The notes beneath the pieces were generated by a model. The model was not told where the DNA came from. It was given only the letters and a program-made list of their open reading frames with translations, and ran no database searches. A stretch of 64,000 nt of DNA from Macrococcoides goetzii (GTDB taxonomy: Bacteria > Bacillota > Bacilli > Staphylococcales > Staphylococcaceae), in NCBI RefSeq assembly GCF_002742385.2, contig NZ_MJBI02000001.1, positions 124,001-188,000 of the forward strand, written 5' to 3'. A program made the position numbers and the translations under genes. How positions within the stretch are numbered: position 1 is the first letter of the stretch; each line of letters opens with the position of its first letter. Below, piece by piece: positions 21,222-29,276 of this stretch.

Positions 21222-21263
21222 TATTTCATTATTTATATTAATATTTATTTTACAACTTGAAAC

Positions 21264-21302
21264 TTTACTTCATATTTACTTCACCTTTACATTAAATTAA
21301 CA
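21264..21302 (+). promoter_or_regulatory. Four in-phase Pho boxes with -10 promoter
   Basis: TTTACT (21264), TTTACT (21275), TTTACA (21286) and TTAACA (21297) are spaced exactly 11 bases apart. This is the TT(A/C/T)ACA direct-repeat architecture bound by PhoP dimers in Bacillus. A consensus TATAAT lies at 21312-21317, which puts the repeats at roughly -60 to -22, the position of activated PhoP promoters. No usual -35 hexamer is evident, also as expected for an activated promoter. Confidence 0.75.
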
Positions 21303-21322
21303 ATGTTCAACTATAATTGCAC

Positions 21323-21388
21323 ATAGACCCCTTCATTTTAGAAGAAGATAAACACAAGTGATCCTGAAGCAATCACTTGTGTTTTTTT
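21323..21388 (+). ncRNA. Putative PhoP-activated small RNA between phoR and polA
   Basis: From the inferred start near 21323-21325 a transcript of about 65 bases would reach a strong intrinsic terminator: ACACAAGTGAT pairs with ATCACTTGTGT, followed by seven T. The body contains no ATG. It carries an unpaired C-rich stretch ACCCCTTC (21327-21334) complementary to ribosome sites of the AAGGGGT kind. This layout resembles staphylococcal C-rich regulatory RNAs. The alternative is a phoPR terminator or an attenuated polA leader. The RNA itself is an inference. Confidence 0.5.
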
Positions 21389-21470
21389 ATTTTCAAAATG
21401 CTGTCCCTTTAAATATGTCCTGAATTCAAGATATGATAGACTATAAGAGACATACGATGGAGGTAGAAGA

Positions 21471-24092
21471 ATGAAAGAAAAACTAATATTAATTGATGGA
21501 AATAGTATCGCGTTTCGTGCCTTTTATGCATTACCTTTACTAAAGAATTCATCAGAGTTACATACGAATGCAATTTATGGTTTTACGTTAATTTTAGAAA
21601 AGTTAATTAAAGAAGAAAAACCAACGCATTTCTTAATCGCATTTGATGCAGGGAAGACAACATTTAGACATGCAACGTTTGGAGAATATAAAGGAGGACG
21701 TCAGAAGACACCTCAGGAATTAAGTGAACAATTCCCGCACATTAGACGACTTGCAGAAGCTTACCAAATAAAGCATTACGAATTAGATAATTATGAAGCA
21801 GACGATATTATCGGAACACTTTCAAAAGAAGCAGCCGAACAAAAGATGGAAACAATTATCGTAACCGGTGACCGAGATTTAACGCAACTCGTCAATGATT
21901 ATGTAACCGTTTATTACACTAAAAAAGGTGTTACAGATATTGATAAATATACACCTCAATTCATTCAAGAAAAATATGGATTTGGTGCTGAGAAAATTAT
22001 CGATCTTAAAGGCTTAATGGGTGATAAGTCGGATAATATCCCTGGCGTACCTGGTGTCGGAGAAAAGACAGCGATTAAATTGTTATTAGAATATGATACT
22101 GTTGAGGGTGTAATTGCGAATTTAGATAAGATTACTGCGAAGAAACTTAATGAAAATCTTACAAATCATCAAGAGGATGCCATCATGAGTAAGCAACTTG
22201 CAACAATTGAGACGAATGCACCGATAGAAGTAACATTAGCTGATACTGTCATTCCGGATAAAGATGAAACGAAAAAAATTGAACTGTTCAGAGAATTAGA
22301 ATTTAAGCAAATGCTGGAAAATCTTGATACAACAAGTCAAATTGAGAGCAGTAAAGAAATCGTAATTAATGGCGATTATCAGTCATTTGAATTTAAATCC
22401 ATTGATGCTATAGCGCTACACTTAAAATGCTATCAGGACAATTATTTGAAGAATGAAATATTAGGATTAGGTATTATATACAATGACGAAACATTTGTTG
22501 TACAACCTGAAGATATTACGAAGAATAAGTCATTTATCACATTGCTGGAAGATGAAAATGTAAAAAAACATGTGTATGATGCGAAAGCAGTTAAAGTAAT
22601 GTTCGAACGCTTATCCATAAATGTTGAAGGTATCGCCTTTGATACGATGCTGGCCAATTATTTATTGAATCCATCATCTACAGTGGTTGATGTAGCGCAA
22701 CTCGGACATGATTTTGGATTAAACTATGTGGAATCTGATGATCATATTTTCGGTAAAGGTGCGAAAGCGCATGTACCTGACAGAGAAATTTTGTATCAGC
22801 ACATTGCAAATGAAGTGCATCTTATAAATGACGTAACACCTATGATTAAAGAAAAGCTAATTGCCCATGAACAACTCGCGCTACATGACGAACTTGAATT
22901 ACCACTTGCTCTAGTGCTTGCAAAGATGGAACTTCAAGGTATTAAAGTGAATAAAGAGACATTAATTGAGATGCAAGGTGAAATACAAGAAAGATTAGAT
23001 GCTTTAACAGAAAGTATCTATAATCATGCCGGCAAATCATTTAATGTTAACTCACCGAAACAACTAGGTGTGATTCTATTTGAAGAGTTAAAGTTACCGA
23101 TTATTAAGAAGACGAAGACAGGTTATTCAACAGCTGTGGATGTGTTAGAAAAGTTACAAGGTAGTCATGCGATTATCGATGATATTTTAGTATATCGTAC
23201 ATTATCTAAACTACAATCAACGTACGTCGAAGGGTTACAACGATTAATAGGTGATGATGAGAAGATTCATACACGATTTAATCAGGTTATCGCACAAACG
23301 GGTCGTCTATCTTCAATAGATCCGAACCTGCAGAATATACCGGTTAGATTAGACGAAGGTAGAAAGATTAGAAAAGCTTTCGTTCCGAGTGGAGATGACA
23401 TGGTAATCTTTGCTGCCGATTATTCTCAAATTGAATTGCGTGTCCTTGCTCACATTACAGAAGATGCGAGTATGATGGAAGCATTTACACATGGTATTGA
23501 TATTCATACGAAGACAGCGATGGAAGTTTTTGATGTTGAAAAAGATGAGGTAGACAGCAATATGCGTCGTCAGGCAAAAGCTGTTAACTTTGGTATTGTT
23601 TACGGCATTAGTGATTATGGTCTTAGTCAAAGTTTAGGTATCACACGAAAAGCAGCACAACAATTTATCGATGATTATCTGGATAGCTTCCCGAAAGTGA
23701 AACAATATATGGATGATATTATTCAGAAAGCGAAGCAGGATGGTTATGTAACTACAATTATGCAGCGAAGAAGATATATTCCTGATATTACGAGTAAGAA
23801 CTTTAATTTAAGAGGATTTGCAGAAAGAACTGCGATGAATACGCCAATCCAGGGTAGTGCAGCAGATATTATTAAACTTGCGATGGTACAGTTTGATAAA
23901 GCGCTGAAAGAGACAAACTTTAAAGCGAAGATGTTATTACAAGTACACGATGAATTGATCTTTGAAGTTCCAAAAGATGAAATAGATGCGTTTAGTCTAT
24001 TTGTAAAAGATATTATGGAGCATGCAATTGAACTTAATGTACCACTTGAAGTAGAATATGATTCTGGTGAAAGTTGGTATGAAGCAAAGTAG
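21471..24092 (+). CDS. polA: DNA polymerase I
   Basis: The 873-residue protein has an N-terminal 5'-3' exonuclease domain (LILIDGNSIAFRAFYALP, TGDRDLTQL, GDKSDNIPGVPGVGEKTA). A central 3'-5' exonuclease-like domain follows, where the usual catalytic acidic residues are not evident, as in other Bacillales enzymes. The polymerase domain contains DYSQIELRVLAHIT, RRQAKAVNFGIVYG and QVHDELIFEVP. It fills gaps in repair and replaces RNA primers. TGGAGG precedes the ATG. The gene heads a polA-mutM-coaE operon. Confidence 0.97.
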   Translation: MKEKLILIDGNSIAFRAFYALPLLKNSSELHTNAIYGFTLILEKLIKEEKPTHFLIAFDAGKTTFRHATFGEYKGGRQKTPQELSEQFPHIRRLAEAYQIKHYELDNYEADDIIGTLSKEAAEQKMETIIVTGDRDLTQLVNDYVTVYYTKKGVTDIDKYTPQFIQEKYGFGAEKIIDLKGLMGDKSDNIPGVPGVGEKTAIKLLLEYDTVEGVIANLDKITAKKLNENLTNHQEDAIMSKQLATIETNAPIEVTLADTVIPDKDETKKIELFRELEFKQMLENLDTTSQIESSKEIVINGDYQSFEFKSIDAIALHLKCYQDNYLKNEILGLGIIYNDETFVVQPEDITKNKSFITLLEDENVKKHVYDAKAVKVMFERLSINVEGIAFDTMLANYLLNPSSTVVDVAQLGHDFGLNYVESDDHIFGKGAKAHVPDREILYQHIANEVHLINDVTPMIKEKLIAHEQLALHDELELPLALVLAKMELQGIKVNKETLIEMQGEIQERLDALTESIYNHAGKSFNVNSPKQLGVILFEELKLPIIKKTKTGYSTAVDVLEKLQGSHAIIDDILVYRTLSKLQSTYVEGLQRLIGDDEKIHTRFNQVIAQTGRLSSIDPNLQNIPVRLDEGRKIRKAFVPSGDDMVIFAADYSQIELRVLAHITEDASMMEAFTHGIDIHTKTAMEVFDVEKDEVDSNMRRQAKAVNFGIVYGISDYGLSQSLGITRKAAQQFIDDYLDSFPKVKQYMDDIIQKAKQDGYVTTIMQRRRYIPDITSKNFNLRGFAERTAMNTPIQGSAADIIKLAMVQFDKALKETNFKAKMLLQVHDELIFEVPKDEIDAFSLFVKDIMEHAIELNVPLEVEYDSGESWYEAK

Positions 24093-24100
24093 GTGGAAAT

Positions 24101-25018
24101 ATGCCGGAACTACCGGAAGTCGAACATGTGGTAAGAGGTTTAAGACCGCATGTGTTAAATAAAGCAATAATAAACGTAGCATTCTCAGAAGCGGTTAAAC
24201 GTGGTAAAGCACAAGGTAAAGAAACAATCATTAAGCAGATTGAGCTGGATGACTTTAAGGCCATTGTAAGTAATACAGTTATTGAAAGCGTAAACCGTAG
24301 AAGTAAATATATTATTTTTGAATTAATGAAACCAGGAAGCCATTTCATAGAGCAAGAACAAGTATTAGAGCAGCAACAAACATCTAAAATATATTTAGTC
24401 GGCCATTTAGGGATGGCCGGCGCTTTCTTTGTGAAAAGCAGTATTGAAGAAATTCCGATCTCAAATTATAAGAAACACTGGCATGTTCAGTTTGAATTAT
24501 CAGATGGACAGAAGATGATCTATTCAGATATCAGGCGTTTTGGAGAATTTAAAATACTAGATGAAGCAGCTTTTGCAACCTTTGATCAGGCTATTGCACC
24601 AGAACCTTTTGAAAATAACGCAATGGCACATTTCATACAGCAATCGAAACTCAATAAATATATGAATAAACCGATTAAACAGGTCATTATGGATCATGGT
24701 GTTGTAAGTGGATGTGGCAATATATATGCATGTGAAGCATTACATTTAGCAGGTATTTTACCGACGCATATTACACATACATTATCCACTCAGAAAAAGA
24801 AGAAACTCTTTTCAGCGATAGTGGACGTATTGAATAAAGGTATCGAATATGGAGGATCCAGTATTTCGGACTATCGCAATGTAGAAGGTGAAAGCGGCAA
24901 TATGCAAAGTAAATTTAATGTGTATGGCTTAAAGCAATGTAAGATATGTAATAGTGATATAACGACACAAGTGATTGCAACAAGAAATACGCATTTCTGC
25001 GAAAAATGTCAAAAGTAG
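24101..25018 (+). CDS. mutM: Formamidopyrimidine-DNA glycosylase
   Basis: The protein has 305 residues, a little longer than the usual 275-290 because of an insertion near residue 85-92 (EQEQVLEQQQTS). It removes 8-oxoguanine and ring-opened purines. The catalytic N-terminal Pro (MPELPEVE), the DNA-binding region VSGCGNIYACEAL and the C-terminal zinc finger (CKIC and CEKC) are all visible. AGGTGG lies just before the ATG, eight bases after the polA stop. coaE starts nine bases after its end. Confidence 0.95.
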   Translation: MPELPEVEHVVRGLRPHVLNKAIINVAFSEAVKRGKAQGKETIIKQIELDDFKAIVSNTVIESVNRRSKYIIFELMKPGSHFIEQEQVLEQQQTSKIYLVGHLGMAGAFFVKSSIEEIPISNYKKHWHVQFELSDGQKMIYSDIRRFGEFKILDEAAFATFDQAIAPEPFENNAMAHFIQQSKLNKYMNKPIKQVIMDHGVVSGCGNIYACEALHLAGILPTHITHTLSTQKKKKLFSAIVDVLNKGIEYGGSSISDYRNVEGESGNMQSKFNVYGLKQCKICNSDITTQVIATRNTHFCEKCQK

Positions 25019-25026
25019 GTGTGAAT

Positions 25027-25614
25027 GTGACAGTTATAGGTTTAACAGGTGGTATCGCAAGTGGGAAGTCGACAGTCGCAAAATATTTAGCGGACAATGG
25101 ATTCATCATTGTTGATGCAGATATTGCAAGTCGCAAAGCAGTCGAAGCAGGATCATCTGGATTAGAAGAAATTAGAACAGTATTTGGAGATGGAGTAATA
25201 CAGGAAGACGGAACGTTAAATAGAAAAGCACTCGGTGAGATAATCTTTAAAGATAAAAATCAACGAGAAAAGTTAAATGCGATCGTTCATCCACGTGTAA
25301 GAGATATTATGGAAGCGGAAAAAGAAGCGGGGCTAGCACTTGATAAACCCGTAGTAATGGACATACCATTACTTTTTGAAAATAGATTAGAGCATACAGT
25401 TGATGAAGTTTGGGTGGTTTATGTTCCAAAAGAAGTTCAGATTGAAAGATTAATGGCACGTAATCAGTTATCATTGGAAGAAGCTGTGTCAAGAGTATCA
25501 TCACAACTATCAATTGAAGAAAAGAAACAAAAAGCTGATAAAGTCATTGATAATAGCGGTAGCTTACAATCATTGTATCATCAACTGGAATTGCTCATTC
25601 AACCCTATGTATAA
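25027..25614 (+). CDS. coaE: Dephospho-CoA kinase
   Basis: The 195-residue enzyme does the last step of coenzyme A synthesis. A P-loop (GLTGGIASGKST) opens the protein, followed by DADIASRKAVE, HPRVRDIM and DIPLLFEN, typical of CoaE. The GTG at 25027 sits five bases after AGGTG and gives a family-like N-terminus (MTVIGLTGG); the frame extends upstream into mutM. It is the last gene of the polA operon. Confidence 0.93.
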   Translation: MTVIGLTGGIASGKSTVAKYLADNGFIIVDADIASRKAVEAGSSGLEEIRTVFGDGVIQEDGTLNRKALGEIIFKDKNQREKLNAIVHPRVRDIMEAEKEAGLALDKPVVMDIPLLFENRLEHTVDEVWVVYVPKEVQIERLMARNQLSLEEAVSRVSSQLSIEEKKQKADKVIDNSGSLQSLYHQLELLIQPYV

Positions 25615-25623
25615 ACGTTAATT

Positions 25624-25653
25624 TTAAGAAAATTATGAAAATAATTTTCTTAA
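25624..25653. terminator. Hairpin after coaE
   Basis: A perfect 13-base stem (TTAAGAAAATTAT against ATAATTTTCTTAA) with a GAAA loop follows coaE by ten bases. A tetraloop hairpin here probably ends the operon, but no long T-run follows on the plus strand. Confidence 0.55.
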
Positions 25654-25679
25654 AGAAAACGCTTCCTTAACGCAATCAT

Positions 25680-25714
25680 TGTGCTATACTAATGAAAGAG
25701 ATTAGTATAACACA
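25680..25714. promoter_or_regulatory. Inverted pair of CcpN-type operators at gapB
   Basis: TGTGCTATACT (25680-25690) and, on the other strand, TGTGTTATACT (25714-25704) both fit the CcpN pattern TRTGHYATAYW as I remember it. Together they form a palindrome with nine-base arms TATACTAAT/ATTAGTATA. CcpN represses gapB in Bacillus under glycolytic conditions, so function and location agree. Confidence 0.65.
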
Positions 25715-25730
25715 TTGCGAAGGAGAAGAT

Positions 25731-26744
25731 ATGATGAAAACAAGAGTAGCGATTAATGGGTTAGGAAGAATTGGAAGAATGGTGTTCCGTGCAGCACTAT
25801 TAAATGATAATTTAGAAGTAGTTGCGATCAACGCGAGCTATCCTCCAGAAACACTAGCACATTTAACTAAGTACGACACTACTCATGGTAAGTTTGAATT
25901 AGATGTAGAACCTGGTGACAATGCTTTAATCGTTGATGGTAAAGAAATTAAATTAGTTTCCGAACGTAATCCAGAATTATTACCATGGAAAGAGTTAAAT
26001 ATTGATATTGTTATCGAAGCAACTGGTAAATTTAATGATGCAGAGAAAGCGTCAGCTCATATTAAAGCAGGTGCGAAGAAAGTATTATTAACAGCTCCAG
26101 GTAAAGGAAATGTTCAAACAATCGTTCGCGGTGTGAACTGTGCACAATTAGATGTAGATACATATGATGTTATTTCAAATGCTTCATGTACTACAAACTG
26201 CTTAGCGCCAGTAGCGAAAGTGTTAAATGATAAATTCGGAATTAAGAACGGATTAATGACGACAGTTCATGCGTATACAAATGACCAAAAGAACTTAGAC
26301 AATCCACATAAAGATTTACGCCGTGCACGTGCATGTGCTCAAAGTATTATTCCAACTTCTACAGGTGCAGCGAAAGCTTTAGCATTAGTATTACCTGAAT
26401 TAAAAGGTAAATTACATGGAATGGCGTTACGTGTACCTACAACAAACGTATCTTTAGTAGACTTAGTTGTAGATTTAGAGAAAGAAGTAACTGTTGAAGA
26501 AGTAAATGAAGCGCTTAAAGCATCTGCTGACAACGAACTTAAAGGTATTTTAGATGTAACTTATGAGCCGTTAGTATCAGTAGACTTTAATACAAATCCA
26601 CATAGCTCAATTGTAGATGGATTATCAACAATCGTTATGGAAGGATCTAAAGTGAAAGTATTATCTTGGTATGATAATGAATGGGGTTACTCAACCCGTG
26701 TTGTAGAATTAGCAGTATTAATGGGTGAAAAATTAGCGAATTAA
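25731..26744 (+). CDS. gapB: NADP-dependent glyceraldehyde-3-phosphate dehydrogenase, gluconeogenic type
   Basis: The protein has 337 residues. Motifs are [28 protein letters not shown], the catalytic Cys in [13 protein letters not shown] and [13 protein letters not shown] in place of the usual Asp after the second strand is typical of GapB, which favours NADP and works in gluconeogenesis. AAGGAG precedes two consecutive ATGs (25731, 25734); either may be used. The CcpN-type palindrome upstream supports the gluconeogenic assignment. Confidence 0.93.
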   Translation: MMKTRVAINGLGRIGRMVFRAALLNDNLEVVAINASYPPETLAHLTKYDTTHGKFELDVEPGDNALIVDGKEIKLVSERNPELLPWKELNIDIVIEATGKFNDAEKASAHIKAGAKKVLLTAPGKGNVQTIVRGVNCAQLDVDTYDVISNASCTTNCLAPVAKVLNDKFGIKNGLMTTVHAYTNDQKNLDNPHKDLRRARACAQSIIPTSTGAAKALALVLPELKGKLHGMALRVPTTNVSLVDLVVDLEKEVTVEEVNEALKASADNELKGILDVTYEPLVSVDFNTNPHSSIVDGLSTIVMEGSKVKVLSWYDNEWGYSTRVVELAVLMGEKLAN

Positions 26745-26755
26745 TCTAGAAAATG

Positions 26756-26819
26756 AGACATCTCTCTTGATTGAGAGGTGTTTTTATTTTATATAAAAAG
26801 TTAAAATAGAGAAAAGATG
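26756..26819 (+). repeat. Terminator plus leader, first copy of a direct duplication
   Basis: The segment holds a hairpin (ACATCTCTC against GAGAGGTGT, then T-run), followed by an AT-rich leader ending AAAAGATG. A nearly identical copy lies at 27262-27326 in front of the methyltransferase gene. Here the ribosome site equivalent reads AGAG rather than GGAG. Confidence 0.8.
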
Positions 26820-26861
26820 TGTATTGAAAGTATAGTTATTAAAGTTAATCAGGAGAAGCTT

Positions 26862-27251
26862 ATGAGAAAAATATTCGAATTAAAAGACAAAAATTTTGAT
26901 GATAATCAATTATCACTTACAGCAAAACTATCCGTTGAGGATGAACTAGTAGAAGTAGAATTTACTTTAAAAAGTTCAGCAATTTCTATTCCTGTTACAA
27001 CATATTTTATGGATATAGATTTACCGGTATTTAATAATTTACTGGAAATAGGTGACCATTATTTTACTGAACCAAATATCTGGATTACTACAATTGATGT
27101 TTCTGGAGAAGATGTCACTTTTTATATAAATATAGACTATGGTGAGTTGACGTCGTACGTGGCAACTGAATCTGGATTTTCATTAAGAATGAATGTGAGT
27201 AGAAATGAATTTGTGATGTTCTTTAGCAATATAAGTAGTTTGATAACATAA
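26862..27251 (+). CDS. Hypothetical protein of 129 residues
   Basis: I do not recognise the family. The protein is acidic, rich in beta-prone residues (VEVEFTLKSSAISIP, VTFYINIDYG), soluble, and lacks a signal peptide or membrane helix. AGGAG lies six bases before the ATG at 26862; the frame opens at 26817 but that start is a relic of the duplicated leader. The gene is bracketed by the two copies of the terminator-leader repeat, which marks it as an insertion or duplication product between gapB and the methyltransferase. Confidence 0.7.
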   Translation: MRKIFELKDKNFDDNQLSLTAKLSVEDELVEVEFTLKSSAISIPVTTYFMDIDLPVFNNLLEIGDHYFTEPNIWITTIDVSGEDVTFYINIDYGELTSYVATESGFSLRMNVSRNEFVMFFSNISSLIT

Positions 27252-27261
27252 GATAAAGAAT

Positions 27262-27326
27262 AAGACATCTCTATTGATTGAGAGGTGTTTTTATTTTATA
27301 TAAAAAGTTAAAATGGAGTAAAGATG
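27262..27326 (+). repeat. Terminator plus leader, second copy of the direct duplication
   Basis: This is the same order of hairpin, T-run and AT-rich leader as at 26756, differing in a few bases and ending GGAGTAAAGATG. In this copy the ribosome site and ATG work for the methyltransferase gene. Confidence 0.8.
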
Positions 27327-28217
27327 TACGGAGAAAGGCTGAGGATGATGAGTACAGTTTGGTCTAGCAAAATTCAAGGAATCGATACGTTATATTTAAG
27401 CCGCAAATTAAGATTTGATGATCGTTTTAAATATGATTATATGAAACACTTTGATTTACCACAATCTGATATAAAAGTTCTTGAAATTGGTTGTGGACCT
27501 GGCGCTCTTAGTGAGTCATTAAAACGTTGGTATCCGAACGCTGAAATAACAGGTGTGGACAGAGATGAATTATTTATTCAGTTTGCCAAAGATAATATAA
27601 ATAATGTTAACTTTATTATTGGAGATATCAGTAAGCTGCCGTTTGATGATGAAAGCTTTGATGTTGTGATTTCAAACACAGTATGTGAACATGTTGAAAC
27701 TTCTGTATTCTTCAATGAACAAAGACGTATCTTAAAGCCTGAAGGTATTTGTATCTGTTTATCAAATGTAACTAATATTAGAAGATTAGCGAAGTGTATT
27801 GAGAATGATGTATTTGAGAATAATTTCTGGGCAAAGCTTGAGACAGATAGAAATGAATTAGCATCTTATAATTTAGCAAAATATAAATTGAATGAAGCGG
27901 AACTGTCAAAGCAGATGGAACAATATAAATTTCATAATGTAAGTTCTGATTATGTAACGCAACAGTTTACACCGGACCATCCTGCAAGTGATCGAACGTG
28001 GGCGATAACGATAATTGAATCTGAACTTAAAACGAAAGTAGAAATATTGAATCGTGTTAGAAATCAAAATAAAGATAATCTATTTTTTGAACAAGTTGAT
28101 AAAATGATACAACGTGTAAATCAGAAGTATGCTGAGCGTATGCGTTTATATGACTTTGGTGAAAAACAATGGGATACAAATATTATTACGACGCATATAT
28201 TAAGAGGGATGAAGTAA
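27324..28217 (+). CDS. Class I SAM-dependent methyltransferase
   Basis: The 297-residue protein has the Rossmann SAM motif VLEIGCGPGALSE, the acidic residue after strand 2 (ITGVDRDE), and LPFDDESFDVVISNTVCEHVE followed by RILKPEG. These are the signatures of the UbiE/Methyltransf_11 family of small-molecule methyltransferases. The C-terminal about 130 residues are helical and not recognised. GGAG precedes the ATG at 27324 by five bases, though ATG 27345 or 27348 could also be used. The substrate is unknown; it lies next to gapB and an AT-rich accessory region. Confidence 0.82.
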   Translation: MYGERLRMMSTVWSSKIQGIDTLYLSRKLRFDDRFKYDYMKHFDLPQSDIKVLEIGCGPGALSESLKRWYPNAEITGVDRDELFIQFAKDNINNVNFIIGDISKLPFDDESFDVVISNTVCEHVETSVFFNEQRRILKPEGICICLSNVTNIRRLAKCIENDVFENNFWAKLETDRNELASYNLAKYKLNEAELSKQMEQYKFHNVSSDYVTQQFTPDHPASDRTWAITIIESELKTKVEILNRVRNQNKDNLFFEQVDKMIQRVNQKYAERMRLYDFGEKQWDTNIITTHILRGMK

Positions 28218-28265
28218 TGTCTGCTAATAGAAATTAATATTTAATAAAATATTTTAAAATTTTAT

Positions 28266-28349
28266 AGAATTGACTATTTATTCATAAGTTTTTCAGAATT
28301 GACGCTTATATTTTTATTAAGCAGGATTAGTAATCTCAATCTGCTTAAT
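28266..28349. promoter_or_regulatory. Direct repeats and dyad before the orphan two-component genes
   Basis: AGAATTGAC occurs twice (28266-28274 and 28295-28303), 29 bases apart. It is followed by a dyad ATTAAGCAGGATT / AATCTGCTTAAT (28316-28349) with one bulged G. No T-run follows, so this looks like control structure rather than a terminator. A response regulator gene lies just downstream. Confidence 0.35.
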
Positions 28350-28372
28350 AAAATATGAGAGAAGGTAATAAT

Positions 28373-28591
28373 ATGATAGGAAATTTCGGTTCATTATTAA
28401 TGGTTTTTGCAATGTGTTTATTAGGATTAGCATTTATACTTGCGGTAAGTTTCATTTTTATGCATTTCATTGATCATGATTCAAATATTAATAATAAAAA
28501 AATATTTACTAAAAAACGTAATATCATACTTGTATATCTAATGTTAGGTTATATTATTTTTTACGCATTGGGCTTATATTTAGTTAATTAA
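28373..28591 (+). CDS. Small two-helix membrane protein
   Basis: The 72-residue protein has two predicted membrane helices (about 3-30 and 48-68) joined by a basic cytoplasmic or extracytoplasmic loop (NNKKIFTKKRN). I do not recognise a family. AGAAGG lies eight bases before the ATG at 28373. It precedes the response regulator by 16 bases and is probably in the same operon, so it may be an accessory sensor component or a target of the two-component system. Confidence 0.65.
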   Translation: MIGNFGSLLMVFAMCLLGLAFILAVSFIFMHFIDHDSNINNKKIFTKKRNIILVYLMLGYIIFYALGLYLVN

Positions 28592-28607
28592 GATGTGAGG
28601 GATCTTT

Positions 28608-29276
28608 ATGAAAGGGATTAATATTCTCATTGTTGAAGACGATAGTATTATTGCTTCAAGCATAAAACGATTAATAGAATTAAAAGGTGCAAAAGTATTT
28701 GTTAATCCGACAGGGGAAAATGTAATTGAGCAGTTAGATGATATCCATCTTATTTTGATGGATATCATGTTACCATTTGATAATGGAATTGAACTGACAA
28801 AGATAATTAGAAAAGGTAATAATAATATCCCTATTATTTTTTTATCTGCAAGGAATGATATTGAAAGCAAATTAGATGGGTTAAGGAATGGCGAAGATTA
28901 TTTAACAAAACCTTTTCATCCGTTAGAACTAATTGCAAGAATTGAAAATATAATAAATTTTACATATTCAAAATCTATGGACAATTTTTATGATTTTCAA
29001 ATTGATATAATAAATAAAATGGTATTTGATGGCCACGATAATGAAATAGAATTTTCAAAAACAGAAAGAAATTTATTCTTTTATTTATTTCAGAATAAAA
29101 ATGTCATTTTAGAAAAAGAAAAAATAATTGATTATGTATGGCCAAAAGGTGATACATATGAAAATAGTTTAAATGTTTATATTAAAAAGTTAAGAGATAA
29201 GTTAAATGATCATGATGGTAAAATTATTCATACAATTTATGGTATAGGTTATAGGTTGAATGAGAATGAAAAATAA
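28608..29276 (+). CDS. OmpR-family response regulator, orphan locus
   Basis: The 222-residue protein has the receiver acidic pair EDD (10-12), acceptor Asp52 in LMDIMLPFDNG, and Lys in YLTKPFHP. The C-terminal winged helix contains SKTERNLFFYLFQ, NVYIKKLRDKL and IYGIGYRLNE. It differs from the PhoP protein of this window and from the Sae and Bce-type regulators I can recall. Codon use is more AT-rich than in the flanking core genes. The gene overlaps its kinase gene, and no ABC transporter is adjacent. Confidence 0.87.
   Translation: MKGINILIVEDDSIIASSIKRLIELKGAKVFVNPTGENVIEQLDDIHLILMDIMLPFDNGIELTKIIRKGNNNIPIIFLSARNDIESKLDGLRNGEDYLTKPFHPLELIARIENIINFTYSKSMDNFYDFQIDIINKMVFDGHDNEIEFSKTERNLFFYLFQNKNVILEKEKIIDYVWPKGDTYENSLNVYIKKLRDKLNDHDGKIIHTIYGIGYRLNENEK

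Noticed and set aside
21211-21250. Direct repeat TTTATATTAATATTT after phoR
   Set aside because: The sequence is pure A/T and probably chance or slippage; no function can be argued.
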